Below, one piece after another: positions 16,361-24,592 of a stretch of DNA of 32,414 nt (the stretch's first letter is position 1; the number at the start of each line of letters is the position of its first letter). This DNA comes from a virus. Both the position numbers and the translations under genes were made by a program. Below the pieces are notes generated by a model. The model was given only the letters and a program-made list of their open reading frames with translations. It made no database searches and was not told where the DNA came from. The stretch lies in the IMG/VR virus record IMGVR_UViG_3300014501_001242, positions 1-32,414 of that record; one strand, written 5' to 3'.

Positions 16361-17078
16361 CGCTGTTATCCTCGCTATCGCTATTATCACGGGCCTCTAT
16401 GGCTTCCGCTAACGTATTGAAATATCCTAAGAACTTACGTACCCCATTAACCGGCTTAACTACGGAATACCTTCCGCCCGATTGTTTAACGTACCGTTCG
16501 CCGGTACTACTTTGTATAGTTGGTTTAGCGGTTAATGTTCCGAAGGCGAGTTGATACTTAACCTCTGCTCTACGCTTTTCGGCTTCTTCATAAGTTGTAA
16601 ACGTGCCAAAACTTCGTTGCTTACCATTAACTTTGAAATGTACGTTATAGTTGTTACCTATTTTTCGGATATTGATAGAAGCCTTATTATGACTATTCTG
16701 GGCGTAGGTCGCTATGCGGAGATTGCATCGGCGATTATCTAACTTGTCGCCATTTATATGATCTATAACCATGCCAGTAGGTGGCTTCATGATATAGCGA
16801 TGTAGAAAAACCATCTTACGATCTTTCCCTTTTCCCATGCCGCGTATGTAACCAGTTATGTTTCTAGTCCAACTTATATCTCTTAAACGAGAAATGTCGC
16901 CCTCATCAATCTTGACTTCCGTAATATCAATAAGGTTCCCGCCTATCCATCTATTAGATAAGAAGTCATCAATCGAAGTAATATCTTCGTTGATAGTAGC
17001 CCGATTGTCATTGATCCCGATAATAAGTAATCTCCATTCCCCGCTAACTTTTAAATAGTAATTCTGATAAACTCTCAT
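16350..17078 (-). CDS. HNH homing endonuclease with two AP2-like DNA-binding repeats
   Basis: A 242-residue protein. The HNH core is intact: FLHRYIMKPP (91-100), VIDHINGDKLDNRRCNLR (104-121). Two AP2-like DNA-binding modules follow at about residues 136-170 (GTFTTYEEAEKRRAE) and 200-231 (LGYFNTLAEAIEARD). This is the free-standing HNH-AP2 homing endonuclease architecture. It is inserted in the head operon between portal and protease, a common place for such selfish genes. A good TGGAG site precedes its ATG. Active centre residues look complete. Confidence 0.9.
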   Translation of the reverse strand: MRVYQNYYLKVSGEWRLLIIGINDNRATINEDITSIDDFLSNRWIGGNLIDITEVKIDEGDISRLRDISWTRNITGYIRGMGKGKDRKMVFLHRYIMKPPTGMVIDHINGDKLDNRRCNLRIATYAQNSHNKASINIRKIGNNYNVHFKVNGKQRSFGTFTTYEEAEKRRAEVKYQLAFGTLTAKPTIQSSTGERYVKQSGGRYSVVKPVNGVRKFLGYFNTLAEAIEARDNSDSEDNSDEQ

Positions 17079-17109
17079 TGAAACTCCAAGTAAGAAAATA
17101 AGTTCTTAC

Positions 17110-19575
17110 TTATGTTTCGTCTGTTTCTTCCTGTTCCCCTTCATCCCTTAGTAGTTCTTCCAAAGAGCATGTACAGTTCGGGTGTAGAGGCACTGCCCCA
17201 TCGGCGTCTACTACACCGCTATCATCGTAATCAGCTAAATCTATTTGCTGATCGGCGTACTCTTGACAGACTGGGCAAGCATCAGCAGAGATTAAGTATT
17301 GGAAGCCTCTAACTATGCCGCTGGCCTTTGCCGCCGCGACTTGGCCAATATGGGTTGCCGCTGAAGTTTCTGTACGAGCTATCTCGTCTGCTTTCCATTC
17401 CGCCGCGTCATCGAAGAATTCCCCGATACGATCCTTAAGCTTGCCGATACTGTCGCCTTGTACAATGCCATCTAATATCGCTTGCTTGATTTCTTCAACA
17501 GCGTTGACAACATGATCGCCAACAGTATCGAGCGTTGACTGAGCGAGCCGTAAGGATCGCTTATTGGCGTACTCGCCGACTTTGGCGGGCAGAACGCTGA
17601 ATGCGTCTGGCGATGCCCCAGCTCGCTCCAGCGTCGTTTGTTTGCCGTTGGCGGCTTCCCGTATCCCCACTTCAATCAAAGGCTTTACGCGGTACGCCAG
17701 GTCATCTGGCGTCTTTTTTAGATTCCTTGCCCACTGCTGCATATCAACGAAAACATCAGGCACGATTCCCGTATCTGATTTGGTAATACCGCCTCTATAG
17801 GCTTTACCGATTATCCCATTGGCTTGAGCCTTAAGGTGTCTGAAGTAGGACGCTGCTGCGTCTTTAATCTTTCCTTCTGTTGTCTCTAGCGTAACCGCCG
17901 ATTTGGACGTTATACAGTTGTTGCATTTGCAAGCGGCTATCTTTTCTATTGGATGCGTAACCAATTGTTTGGCATCTTCATAACCTAGCCGCTCCGCCAA
18001 ATTGATAGCGATTGCACGAGGGATATTGCCTTTAGCGACTTCTTTATTTATCTTCAGAAGGGCCGCGAACTTCTTTTGCTTGCCGCCTACTACCGCTTCA
18101 TCAGCATCTAAATCCGCTTCATCGTCTACCGGCTCATTATCATCTGTACCTTGCTCGGTAGGCTCTTCTGGCGTATTATCATCTAACTCCGCCAGACGCT
18201 CCGCTCCCCATTCCTCTAACCCTAGACGGCTTCGCATTTCGTTTGGATCAATTACATCGGGGTTAGCGACTAATACCGCGATGAATAATGCATCAGATAC
18301 CTTCTCTTGCTCCAAAGCAAACGCGGCATCTTCTGGAATAGGATTATCAAACGCAAAGAAAGTCTTTCCGCTTTTATCTACGCGCGGCAGAATATACTTG
18401 TTGATTCTGCCCTCTATCAGCTTAACGAGCGGCAGTATCGTGCCTCTTTGCCAATGCTCTTTCGAGTTCTCTAAGTTGCTGTATTTTGGATCATCGCTGA
18501 CTAACGCGGGAGGTATTCCCAAAACGTTGCATACCGCTGTACGTACTTCGTCGTTAATCTCTAGCTGGGCAAGGTCGGTAGGGCTATAAGAGATAGGGGT
18601 AAAATGTACTTTCTTACCATCTACCGTCAATACGCCACCATTGCCGCTCGCGCCAAACTTGTTATTAAAATCTAATTCTACTCTTGTACGTACCGCCGGA
18701 TCGGCGTCGTCCACGGTAACTATGCCGTCAATACGTGCCCGGTTATTGAGCGTCCGATTCATCCATTCAACGAACTTATCGTTGACGGCTATTTTCATAT
18801 AAGCGGCGCGAAGGGGACTATCTCCGCCGGCGTATGGATCGCTAGGCGACGGCCAACGGAAGTCTACTATCTCTTCTCTTGATAATTCGATACGTTCATA
18901 GGTCTGCTTGCCGCCCATTCCATAGTAGATATTGGTATAGAAGTAAGATACAACGTTGCCGTCTATATCTCGAAAAGGAAATACCAACCAAGGCTTTAAG
19001 ATACGAATACCTTCTAATTGCGAGGTCGGCGAATCTTGCAAGAGTTGCCAATAGGAGCGACCACAAATCTGTAAATAGGTAACGGTAAGGCGAACCATAT
19101 CCACGTTATTTAAATCTTCTGTGTCATTTTCGATTATATCGAATAGCGGGTGTTGCAGATGCTCTACGATGCTATCTATATCTTTACGACGAAAGCGACT
19201 ACCCATTGACTTTTTGCGGGCTTTGCAAAGAGCCTTTGTAACCGACTGCTTGGCGTTAGCATCTTCGCTGTATACGCCGTAAGGGAGAGACGCAACCGCA
19301 TTAGCATTGAGGGCTATACAAGTATGAACGATATCATCGTTGACGTAGGTAGCCAGTAATCGGTAATCGTCGGCTATAGTTCGGTCGTAGCCAATGCCGC
19401 CGCCGATATCGCTTAGCGATTCCCAAAAAGATTTATCAGTAAAAGACGCCTTAACGTACTTCTCATAGCGAGCATCATTGTCGGCTACGATCTTACGCGC
19501 GTCGGCGTAGCCGTAACCCTTGCTGGTAAGAGATTCAATCTCTCTATTCAAATCCTTAACAATTTCGATAGGCAC
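17110..19575 (-). CDS. Portal protein fused to SPP1 gp7-like minor head protein
   Basis: An 821-residue fusion that starts with GTG at 19575. Residues of about 40-440 are an HK97/SPP1-type portal (IADDYRLLATYVNDD, ALNANAVASLPYGVY, NVLGIPPALVSDD, ENSKEHWQRGTILP). An acidic linker (about 455-490) follows. Residues of about 580-800 are an SPP1 gp7 / Mu gpF head-morphogenesis domain: ADEIARTETSAATH, CPVCQEYADQ and HPNCTCSLEELL. Portal and gp7 are usually separate adjacent genes, so one copy of the minor head domain would be attached to each of the 12 portal subunits. Role: DNA packaging channel and internal head protein. Confidence 0.9.
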   Translation of the reverse strand: MPIEIVKDLNREIESLTSKGYGYADARKIVADNDARYEKYVKASFTDKSFWESLSDIGGGIGYDRTIADDYRLLATYVNDDIVHTCIALNANAVASLPYGVYSEDANAKQSVTKALCKARKKSMGSRFRRKDIDSIVEHLQHPLFDIIENDTEDLNNVDMVRLTVTYLQICGRSYWQLLQDSPTSQLEGIRILKPWLVFPFRDIDGNVVSYFYTNIYYGMGGKQTYERIELSREEIVDFRWPSPSDPYAGGDSPLRAAYMKIAVNDKFVEWMNRTLNNRARIDGIVTVDDADPAVRTRVELDFNNKFGASGNGGVLTVDGKKVHFTPISYSPTDLAQLEINDEVRTAVCNVLGIPPALVSDDPKYSNLENSKEHWQRGTILPLVKLIEGRINKYILPRVDKSGKTFFAFDNPIPEDAAFALEQEKVSDALFIAVLVANPDVIDPNEMRSRLGLEEWGAERLAELDDNTPEEPTEQGTDDNEPVDDEADLDADEAVVGGKQKKFAALLKINKEVAKGNIPRAIAINLAERLGYEDAKQLVTHPIEKIAACKCNNCITSKSAVTLETTEGKIKDAAASYFRHLKAQANGIIGKAYRGGITKSDTGIVPDVFVDMQQWARNLKKTPDDLAYRVKPLIEVGIREAANGKQTTLERAGASPDAFSVLPAKVGEYANKRSLRLAQSTLDTVGDHVVNAVEEIKQAILDGIVQGDSIGKLKDRIGEFFDDAAEWKADEIARTETSAATHIGQVAAAKASGIVRGFQYLISADACPVCQEYADQQIDLADYDDSGVVDADGAVPLHPNCTCSLEELLRDEGEQEETDET

Positions 19576-19578
19576 GTA

Positions 19579-21099
19579 TTATTGTCCCGCTTCCAGATTT
19601 ATCATCCGATTAAACCACTCTGAATACTTCTGTTTCGCTTGCCGCTCCACGGTATCCTTCAAATCTTGTTCGTTAAGCCCGTAACGCTCTATCTTCTGAC
19701 TATGGAGTTGAGCTGATAGTTCAGCGGAGATAACTATTTCTAAAGGCTCTGGCGTCTTGCCGTACATCTGACTACTTACGCCATACCGGAGCGCATCGCA
19801 CGCGTGGTTATTCTTCTCGTTAGGCATATCTTTCGTCTCGCCCTTGCGGTTCTTTTGCCAAGCGTAGCCCTTGGCTTCTCTGATAAGGTTCTCGCAATTA
19901 GGATAAACCTTTAAGCGGCCAGCCCTGAACCAACTATCCACAACCGCAATAGAACCGAGTATGTCGTCTATCTTCTTTTTTCTTATAGAAATACCGAGGG
20001 CACGAAACGTGCCCATATGCTCTGGACGGCTAGTATCTGTCCAGCAAGTCGTATAAGCCCCTTGAGCGAGAGAAGCGTACTTAGAATCTTGCTTTAATGC
20101 CCATTTATCAATTAAGGCTCTAACTCTACGAGCATACTCATCGGGGGTTATCTCTGTACCGTAGATTTCATCCACAGCGTATATAATGCCATCTTCACAT
20201 TCGGCAAATAAGATATGCGCAGCTGGGTCTGGCGAATATCCCCAGTCGTTACCGCTGAAGAACCTAACAGGTGGCGAGATAAGCCGCTTGTAAGGATCGG
20301 CCTTAACTACCGGGTACTCTGGCGATTTCTCATCAGAGAAACATGGATAACATAAGCCTTCTAACGTAGCAAACTTGCCCTCTATCATACGGGCATAGCG
20401 AGCGGGGTTTAATAGCTTTTCTTCTCGCTTAACGTCAAGAGTAGATACTGTCGGATTATCTAACTTGCTCCAAGTTCTTACATAGTAATCCGTATCGCCA
20501 CCGTCGTATGCTTGTTTAACGTTGTATATCCAATTATTACTGTCGGGGGTCGTTACGCCGAGTAGCGGGCCGTTAGCGTTGGATACGCGGCGTCTGGCCT
20601 CTTCCCATACTTCTGGCGACATAACATAGCATTCATCGAGAGCGGCAAAATCATATTGCCCGCCTCTAATCCTATTGGCGTCATCTTCAGCGGTTTTAAC
20701 AACTATCTCTCCGCCAGTTTTAAGTACGTAGGTTTTATATTTCTGCCGCCACTCGCCTGCAAAAGCGGTATCCGAGAACGTCTCGATAATATGCCGCTTC
20801 AGTTCGCTATCCTGATAGATACGCTCGGTAGGCGAAACAAGTAGAGCTCTAGCCCGTGGGTTACGTTGGAAGCATTTAAGCATCCAAAGCGGCACCAGAA
20901 TCGTCTTACCGCCGCCGGAGCCGGCAAAGGCAAAGGTGAACTTGGCTTTGCTGCGGAGAATGTCGAGTTGGGCTAAATGACAGGGGAAGATTTTATAGTT
21001 GCCGACCGCTTCGCCCCAGTCAAACTTTTCTTTCTTAGCGGCTTCTACTAATGCTTTAGGCGGCTTCGCTCCATCTATAATCGCTATCTGTAATATCAT
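19579..21099 (-). CDS. terL: Terminase large subunit
   Basis: A 506-residue packaging motor with ATPase and nuclease. Walker A-like GSGGGKT is at residues 60-66 and Walker B FAALDE at 151-156. The nuclease domain contains GNDWGYSPDPA and an end motif NHACDALRYG. Its start overlaps the small-terminase-position gene by ATGA, and the portal follows after three bases. Length is normal for the family. Confidence 0.95.
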   Translation of the reverse strand: MILQIAIIDGAKPPKALVEAAKKEKFDWGEAVGNYKIFPCHLAQLDILRSKAKFTFAFAGSGGGKTILVPLWMLKCFQRNPRARALLVSPTERIYQDSELKRHIIETFSDTAFAGEWRQKYKTYVLKTGGEIVVKTAEDDANRIRGGQYDFAALDECYVMSPEVWEEARRRVSNANGPLLGVTTPDSNNWIYNVKQAYDGGDTDYYVRTWSKLDNPTVSTLDVKREEKLLNPARYARMIEGKFATLEGLCYPCFSDEKSPEYPVVKADPYKRLISPPVRFFSGNDWGYSPDPAAHILFAECEDGIIYAVDEIYGTEITPDEYARRVRALIDKWALKQDSKYASLAQGAYTTCWTDTSRPEHMGTFRALGISIRKKKIDDILGSIAVVDSWFRAGRLKVYPNCENLIREAKGYAWQKNRKGETKDMPNEKNNHACDALRYGVSSQMYGKTPEPLEIVISAELSAQLHSQKIERYGLNEQDLKDTVERQAKQKYSEWFNRMINLEAGQ

Positions 21100-21734
21100 G
21101 CCGTTCCGTCGTCTGTAGGAGCGTCTGTAGTTTCTTCTTCAGAAGCATCTATAACATCCTCTTCGCTCGCATCAAACGCTATTGCCCCGGCCCCATTCGT
21201 GCCCGGTAGGATATTGAGTATCGTAGAAGCCTGACTGCCGCTCCATCCAAGATTCCGATTGCACCATTCGAATAAACTCTTAGGGTCTGTCCTAGCCATT
21301 TCGAACAGTTGCTTAAACAACTCTATCCTAAAGTCTTTTCTGATTACTATATTGCGGGCGATAAGGTCTACTAACGGTACTGCCGCGTCTGGCCGTACCA
21401 TTCCATCCTCATTACATAATGGGCCTAACTCTGTATTAGATATTGGATCGGCTTGAGAGTCATAAATTAACTTAAGGGCTTCGTCTTCTTTGATCTTGCG
21501 AGGGCTATAAACTATCAAGCCGTTGCGGCCCATTTCCCGCTGCTCGTCGATTGTCCAATACGTTTCGCCCTTTGATAGTTTGGCTTTCCATAAAGCGGTT
21601 ATAGCCGCGTACTTTGCCCGATAGTCTGTTTCATCTAGCGGTCGGCAAAAGAATTGCGCATATACCAATATGCCGCCGAGACGCTTAACCTTGCCAATAC
21701 TTATCTTCCAACGTTTGCCTTGTTTTCCTGCCAT
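21096..21734 (-). CDS. Protein in small-terminase position
   Basis: A 212-residue protein directly before TerL and first in the late operon, where the DNA-recognising small terminase usually lies. I see no clear HTH by eye. The middle is helical and the C-terminus is an acidic Glu/Asp/Thr tail (DASEEDVIDASEEETTDAP). Start MAGKQGKRWKIS is basic, with no clear Shine-Dalgarno. The assignment is by position. Confidence 0.6.
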   Translation of the reverse strand: MAGKQGKRWKISIGKVKRLGGILVYAQFFCRPLDETDYRAKYAAITALWKAKLSKGETYWTIDEQREMGRNGLIVYSPRKIKEDEALKLIYDSQADPISNTELGPLCNEDGMVRPDAAVPLVDLIARNIVIRKDFRIELFKQLFEMARTDPKSLFEWCNRNLGWSGSQASTILNILPGTNGAGAIAFDASEEDVIDASEEETTDAPTDDGTA

Positions 21735-21836
21735 ATACAGTAACTATTGATTCGTACAGCGGTTCGTACCTTTTAATTTGTACGAATAAACGTATTCTTC
21801 AAAGGTACAATAAGCGACTATTTGGAATAGGGGGGT
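21735..21836. promoter_or_regulatory. Divergent control region with TTCGTAC operator-like repeats
   Basis: Between the late operon (minus) and a plus-strand gene lie TTCGTAC at 21751-21757 and 21763-21769 (12 bases apart) and the inverse GTACGAA at 21780-21786. A GGTACAA follows at 21804-21810. Spacing near one helical turn and the inverted copy suggest binding of a dimeric regulator. A TACAAT at 21806-21811 could be a plus-strand -10; I find no convincing -35. Confidence 0.5.
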
Positions 21837-22259
21837 ATGTCTACACTTTTAATTGCTACCGGCGTTCAAAATAATCAAGCGGATACTGCCGCAACTCCTA
21901 ATACAATTCCCCTACGAGATAACCAAGGTGGGATTACCCACGCAAAGGTTACTTGCACAGGCATCGTCGTTAACGGAGTCGAGTATGTTCAGGTGTCTTC
22001 TATTTCGACTACGACCACCGCAAGCGGCAACAGCGTCTATCTATGCGACTGTACCTCTTTGGGCTTTACGCTGACGTTGCCTTCCGCAACGGGTAACAGC
22101 GGTATGCGGATAACTATTAAAAAAATCAACTCCGCTAATACCCTTACAGTTGCTACTGGCGGGGGTAATATTGACGGAGCGTCTACAAAGACGCTTACAA
22201 CGCAATATACTTTCTTTACCGTTGTTGCCGATGGAACTAATTGGAATGTAACTGGCTAA
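21837..22259 (+). CDS. Beta-rich fibre/decoration-like protein
   Basis: A 140-residue protein behind a strong AGGGGGG site. Its second half has the pattern seen at the ends of phage head-fibre and tail proteins: LTLPSATGNSGMRITIKK, then TVATGGGNIDG and FFTVVADGTNWNVTG. Thr/Ser/Gly rich, no signal peptide. It faces away from the late operon, so it may be expressed separately, perhaps as a decoration or lysogenic surface protein. Fold assignment moderate, role unknown. Confidence 0.75.
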   Translation: MSTLLIATGVQNNQADTAATPNTIPLRDNQGGITHAKVTCTGIVVNGVEYVQVSSISTTTTASGNSVYLCDCTSLGFTLTLPSATGNSGMRITIKKINSANTLTVATGGGNIDGASTKTLTTQYTFFTVVADGTNWNVTG

Positions 22260-22272
22260 TTGACGATAGATA

Positions 22273-22353
22273 ATACAATAAGCCGGCTATGATGCGTAGG
22301 GAGAACCTACTGCTCCTACTTACGATACCGGGCATGAAACACCGACTTATTGT
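22273..22353 (+). other. Structured intergenic RNA candidate
   Basis: An outer inverted repeat ACAATAAG (22273-22280) / CTTATTGT (22346-22353) encloses an inner stem GTAGG-GAGAA-CCTAC and a short CGG/CCG stem. It ends just before the next start. It is tRNA-sized but lacks a T-loop, D-loop GG and CCA, so it is not a tRNA. It could be a leader or small RNA. Confidence 0.35.
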
Positions 22354-22358
22354 TTAAT

Positions 22359-22613
22359 ATGGATAACCCCTTAGACTTTATAGCCGCCTATCGCAACCGC
22401 AATAGTTGGGCAACTGCCGAATTAGCAGAACTCGGCATAGAAGATATTATCCCTCTAGGCAAAAAGGCGATAGGAATTAAGTTCTGCGGCATTGATAACT
22501 ATTGGACATACCGTATAGAATATGGTTGGCCCAATAAGATAGATTTAGCAGATATGAAACAACTGATACAGGAGAACAAATGGAACAATCGAGGAACGAT
22601 GAGAGAGAACTAG
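22359..22613 (+). CDS. Small hypothetical protein
   Basis: An 84-residue protein from the ATG at 22359 (MDNPLDFIAAYRNRN); a TTG at 22350 is the alternative. It is soluble and mixed alpha/beta with several aromatics (FCGIDNYWTYRIEYGWPN). No clear Shine-Dalgarno. It overlaps the next gene by 34 bases. Function not recognised. Confidence 0.6.
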   Translation: MDNPLDFIAAYRNRNSWATAELAELGIEDIIPLGKKAIGIKFCGIDNYWTYRIEYGWPNKIDLADMKQLIQENKWNNRGTMREN

Positions 22614-22858
22614 ATAACCCCGACTTCGTGCCCCATACTTTCCCCGTTGTCAAGAAATGCCCTACAGTTGTCCCTAACGATGTAGATCGCTATATCGTGC
22701 CCGCTGAGCAATTTGTTCCATATTACCGTAAAGACCTCTACGGTACGCTTGTTATGGTCGTAGATGAATGGATTATCATCGGCGAAAATGGCGATGAGTT
22801 TACTGTCGAGTTAGCAGAGAACGGCGATAGGGTTTATACAAGGAACAAAAAGCAATGA
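22580..22858 (+). CDS. Small hypothetical protein
   Basis: A 92-residue acidic protein (MEQSRNDERELDNPDF) with a strong CAGGAGAACAA ribosome site. The C-terminal half is beta-rich (TLVMVVDEWIIIGENG), like a small SH3- or OB-sized domain. Part of the plus-strand cluster; overlaps both neighbours. Function unknown. Confidence 0.7.
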   Translation: MEQSRNDERELDNPDFVPHTFPVVKKCPTVVPNDVDRYIVPAEQFVPYYRKDLYGTLVMVVDEWIIIGENGDEFTVELAENGDRVYTRNKKQ

Positions 22859-22917
22859 ACATCGCAAGTATCGCTGCCAGCGTCATATTTTTTATCATAA
22901 GTGATAAGCAACGATAG
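22855..22917 (+). CDS. Possible 20-residue hydrophobic microprotein
   Basis: ATG overlaps the previous TGA (ATGA) and an AAGGAA lies 12 bases upstream. It encodes MNIASIAASVIFFIISDKQR, a short hydrophobic helix with a basic end, of membrane-peptide type. Coupling supports translation; the tiny length keeps this tentative. Confidence 0.3.
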   Translation: MNIASIAASVIFFIISDKQR

Positions 22918-22999
22918 AGGCGTTAGAAGCCGCTAAACCCTTATCTGATAACGGCTAACGCTATAGCGATAGCTTCTATAACAATCTCACGATTAGCTA

Positions 23000-23028
23000 T
23001 TGACATACGCGGCATCTATCGGTTATCT
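23000..23028 (+). promoter_or_regulatory. Sigma70-type promoter giving a leaderless transcript
   Basis: TTGACA (23000-23005), 17-base spacer, TTATCT (23023-23028). The ATG at 23037 is eight bases after the -10, so the transcript would start at or next to the start codon. Confidence 0.6.
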
Positions 23029-23036
23029 TGCCGCGT

Positions 23037-23276
23037 ATGAAAAATCAACTCTTTACTGGCCACTGGTTAGAGGGGCAAGAGCCTCATAAAATGATCGGCA
23101 ATAAGACCGAAATTATTGCTGAATTCTCGATCTTTCTGGATACTCCAGATGAAATGGCGGATCTAGTACATTTTCTGAATACCGCTGAGCCTGGAAATAA
23201 GTGGGTTGCCAAAGGTCGTTTTACTATTGTCTGTATGGCTGGTGGAAAACTTCACGAAAACGGTGCAGATTTATGA
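23037..23276 (+). CDS. Small hypothetical protein, probably leaderless
   Basis: A 79-residue protein from the ATG at 23037 (MKNQLFTGHWLEGQ); a TTG nine bases upstream overlaps the -10 element and is unlikely. Alpha/beta, about neutral: EFSIFLDTPDEMADLVHFL then GRFTIVCMAGGKL. No Shine-Dalgarno; the promoter ends eight bases before the ATG. Function unknown. Confidence 0.65.
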   Translation: MKNQLFTGHWLEGQEPHKMIGNKTEIIAEFSIFLDTPDEMADLVHFLNTAEPGNKWVAKGRFTIVCMAGGKLHENGADL

Positions 23277-23662
23277 GTACGCCTATGAAAAATCAAATCA
23301 TTAAATGTAATGTTTGCAGAGATCGTAAATGGGTCTACAACGCAAAACGGAGCATGGAAGTACCTTGTCCGAATTGTGCAACGCCTAATAGTATAGGAGA
23401 TATCATGACTGAATTCCCATCAAGGGTGTACTATCAAGTTCGATATAAAACACCCACATCTAACAATCAATTCAGGAAGGTTACTTTCGATGGGCGTGCG
23501 CCAAATAATCTATCTGACGCCGACCGAGAATTAAGTAATATAAAGAATGAATTAGATAGAAATCCAAATGCTTTTTCTAAGGTGGAATTAGTTGAAATCA
23601 CCGAGCGTGTACTTAAGACTTTAGATACCGCTATGCCAGATAAAACTCAATTGGAACAGTAA
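23273..23662 (+). CDS. Zinc-ribbon protein with possible internal second start
   Basis: The protein has 129 residues from the ATG at 23273, which overlaps the previous stop (ATGA). The first 40 residues carry CNVC and CPNC, a zinc ribbon of DnaJ/topoisomerase-like spacing. An ATG at 23405 in the same frame (MTEFPSRVYYQVRY) has a strong AGGAGATATC just before it. A shorter 85-residue product without the zinc ribbon is therefore likely too. The C-terminal part is helical and unknown. A strong terminator follows. Confidence 0.7.
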   Translation: MSTPMKNQIIKCNVCRDRKWVYNAKRSMEVPCPNCATPNSIGDIMTEFPSRVYYQVRYKTPTSNNQFRKVTFDGRAPNNLSDADRELSNIKNELDRNPNAFSKVELVEITERVLKTLDTAMPDKTQLEQ

Positions 23663-23691
23663 CCGCCGCCTCTACATCCTAACGCATTGCA

Positions 23692-23716
23692 CCCCGCTCA
23701 TTGAAGCGGGGTTTTT
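23692..23716 (+). terminator. Strong rho-independent terminator of the plus-strand cluster
   Basis: CCCCGCT (23692-23698), 6-base loop, AGCGGGG (23705-23711), then five T. The following 100 bases up to the recombinase stop hold no gene I can see. Confidence 0.9.
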
Positions 23717-23815
23717 CATTGGTTCTATAATGGCTTCTATTCGCTCTCTACAGCGTCAGAAGCCGCAAAGGGTCTATTGAGACGTTTGGAGCGGCAAAAT
23801 GAATCGTGGGGCAAA

Positions 23816-24430
23816 TTAGACGGCTTCAGCGGCAAGGTATGAGTACACCGTTGTTCGCGTCAAGCCGGTTGCTCTGGCAATCGCAGATACACCCTTGCCG
23901 TGGGCTTTCAGGGCCGCTATCGCTTCTATCTGCTCTGGCTTCGCTCGCAAAGAGGTTTCCTTGCCCTTCTGACTTCCGCCCCATCGCTTACCTTTAGCAA
24001 TCGCGACCAGTTGGCCCGCCTTGACTCGCTCCGCTCTAACTTCAGTTTCGTATTGTGCGACTGAAGCCAATACGTGCGCCATGAGCCTGCCGGCTGGCGT
24101 CAGAAGGTCTATACCGTCTTTGAGGCTAACAAGGTTTACCTTGCGAGTTAGCAACTCATCGAAAAGGGCTGTCAAGCCCTTTGCGGTTCGCCCTAATCGA
24201 TCCAAACGCCAGCAGACGACGCTAGAGACTTCGCCGAGTCTTACGGCGTCCATTAGCCTTTGCCAACCGGGCCGCTCCATCGTCTTGCCAGTTACCGCGT
24301 CGGTGAACCAAACGACGTTACCGCCATTGGCAGCAACCCATCGTTGAAGGTCTGGCATCTGACTAGCGGTATCCTGTTGCGTCGTACTGATACGGGTATA
24401 GAGGGCGATAGTTTTGCTTTTGTCGCTCAT
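23816..24430 (-). CDS. Serine recombinase (resolvase/invertase family)
   Basis: The protein has 204 residues from the ATG at 24430 (MSDKSKTIALYTRIST). The catalytic Ser is in YTRIST (residue 15) and the family motif CWRLDRLGRTAKG is intact. The helix E region (QYETEVRAERVKAG) and a C-terminal HTH (GVSAIARATGLTRTTVYSYL) are complete. Length is that of small resolvases and invertases, not large integrases. An upstream ATG at 24466 is in frame but lies inside the inverted repeat and the -35. It may invert or resolve DNA at the repeats just upstream, or be a domesticated regulator. Confidence 0.92.
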   Translation of the reverse strand: MSDKSKTIALYTRISTTQQDTASQMPDLQRWVAANGGNVVWFTDAVTGKTMERPGWQRLMDAVRLGEVSSVVCWRLDRLGRTAKGLTALFDELLTRKVNLVSLKDGIDLLTPAGRLMAHVLASVAQYETEVRAERVKAGQLVAIAKGKRWGGSQKGKETSLRAKPEQIEAIAALKAHGKGVSAIARATGLTRTTVYSYLAAEAV

Positions 24431-24437
24431 AAAAGCG

Positions 24438-24466
24438 ACTGTAGCGCCAGCAGCAATAGCTGTCAA
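24438..24466 (-). promoter_or_regulatory. Recombinase promoter, leaderless
   Basis: On the minus strand, TTGACA (24466-24461), 17 bases, TACAGT (24443-24438), then seven bases to the ATG at 24430. The -35 lies inside the 13-bp inverted repeat, which suggests autoregulation. Confidence 0.65.
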
Positions 24467-24553
24467 GGTTCAGTAATAATGAACCGCTACAATAAAACCC
24501 ATCAAAGCCGATCTGCTGGCCGCGATAATTCGCAGCATATTGAACCTTGACAG
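24460..24553. repeat. 13-bp inverted repeat upstream of the recombinase
   Basis: CTGTCAAGGTTCA (24460-24472) and TGAACCTTGACAG (24541-24553) are perfect inverse copies 68 bases apart, with a further TGAACC at 24480-24485. Each arm carries an outward TTGACA. It may be a recombination site, an invertible segment or an autoregulatory operator. Confidence 0.8.
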
Positions 24554-24592
24554 TTTATAGGTGTATCATTCGAGTAATACAGTTAGCCAATA

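Noticed and set aside
22273-22353. tRNA gene
   Set aside because: Size and outer stem fit, but no T-loop TTCRA, no D-loop GG, no plausible anticodon arm.
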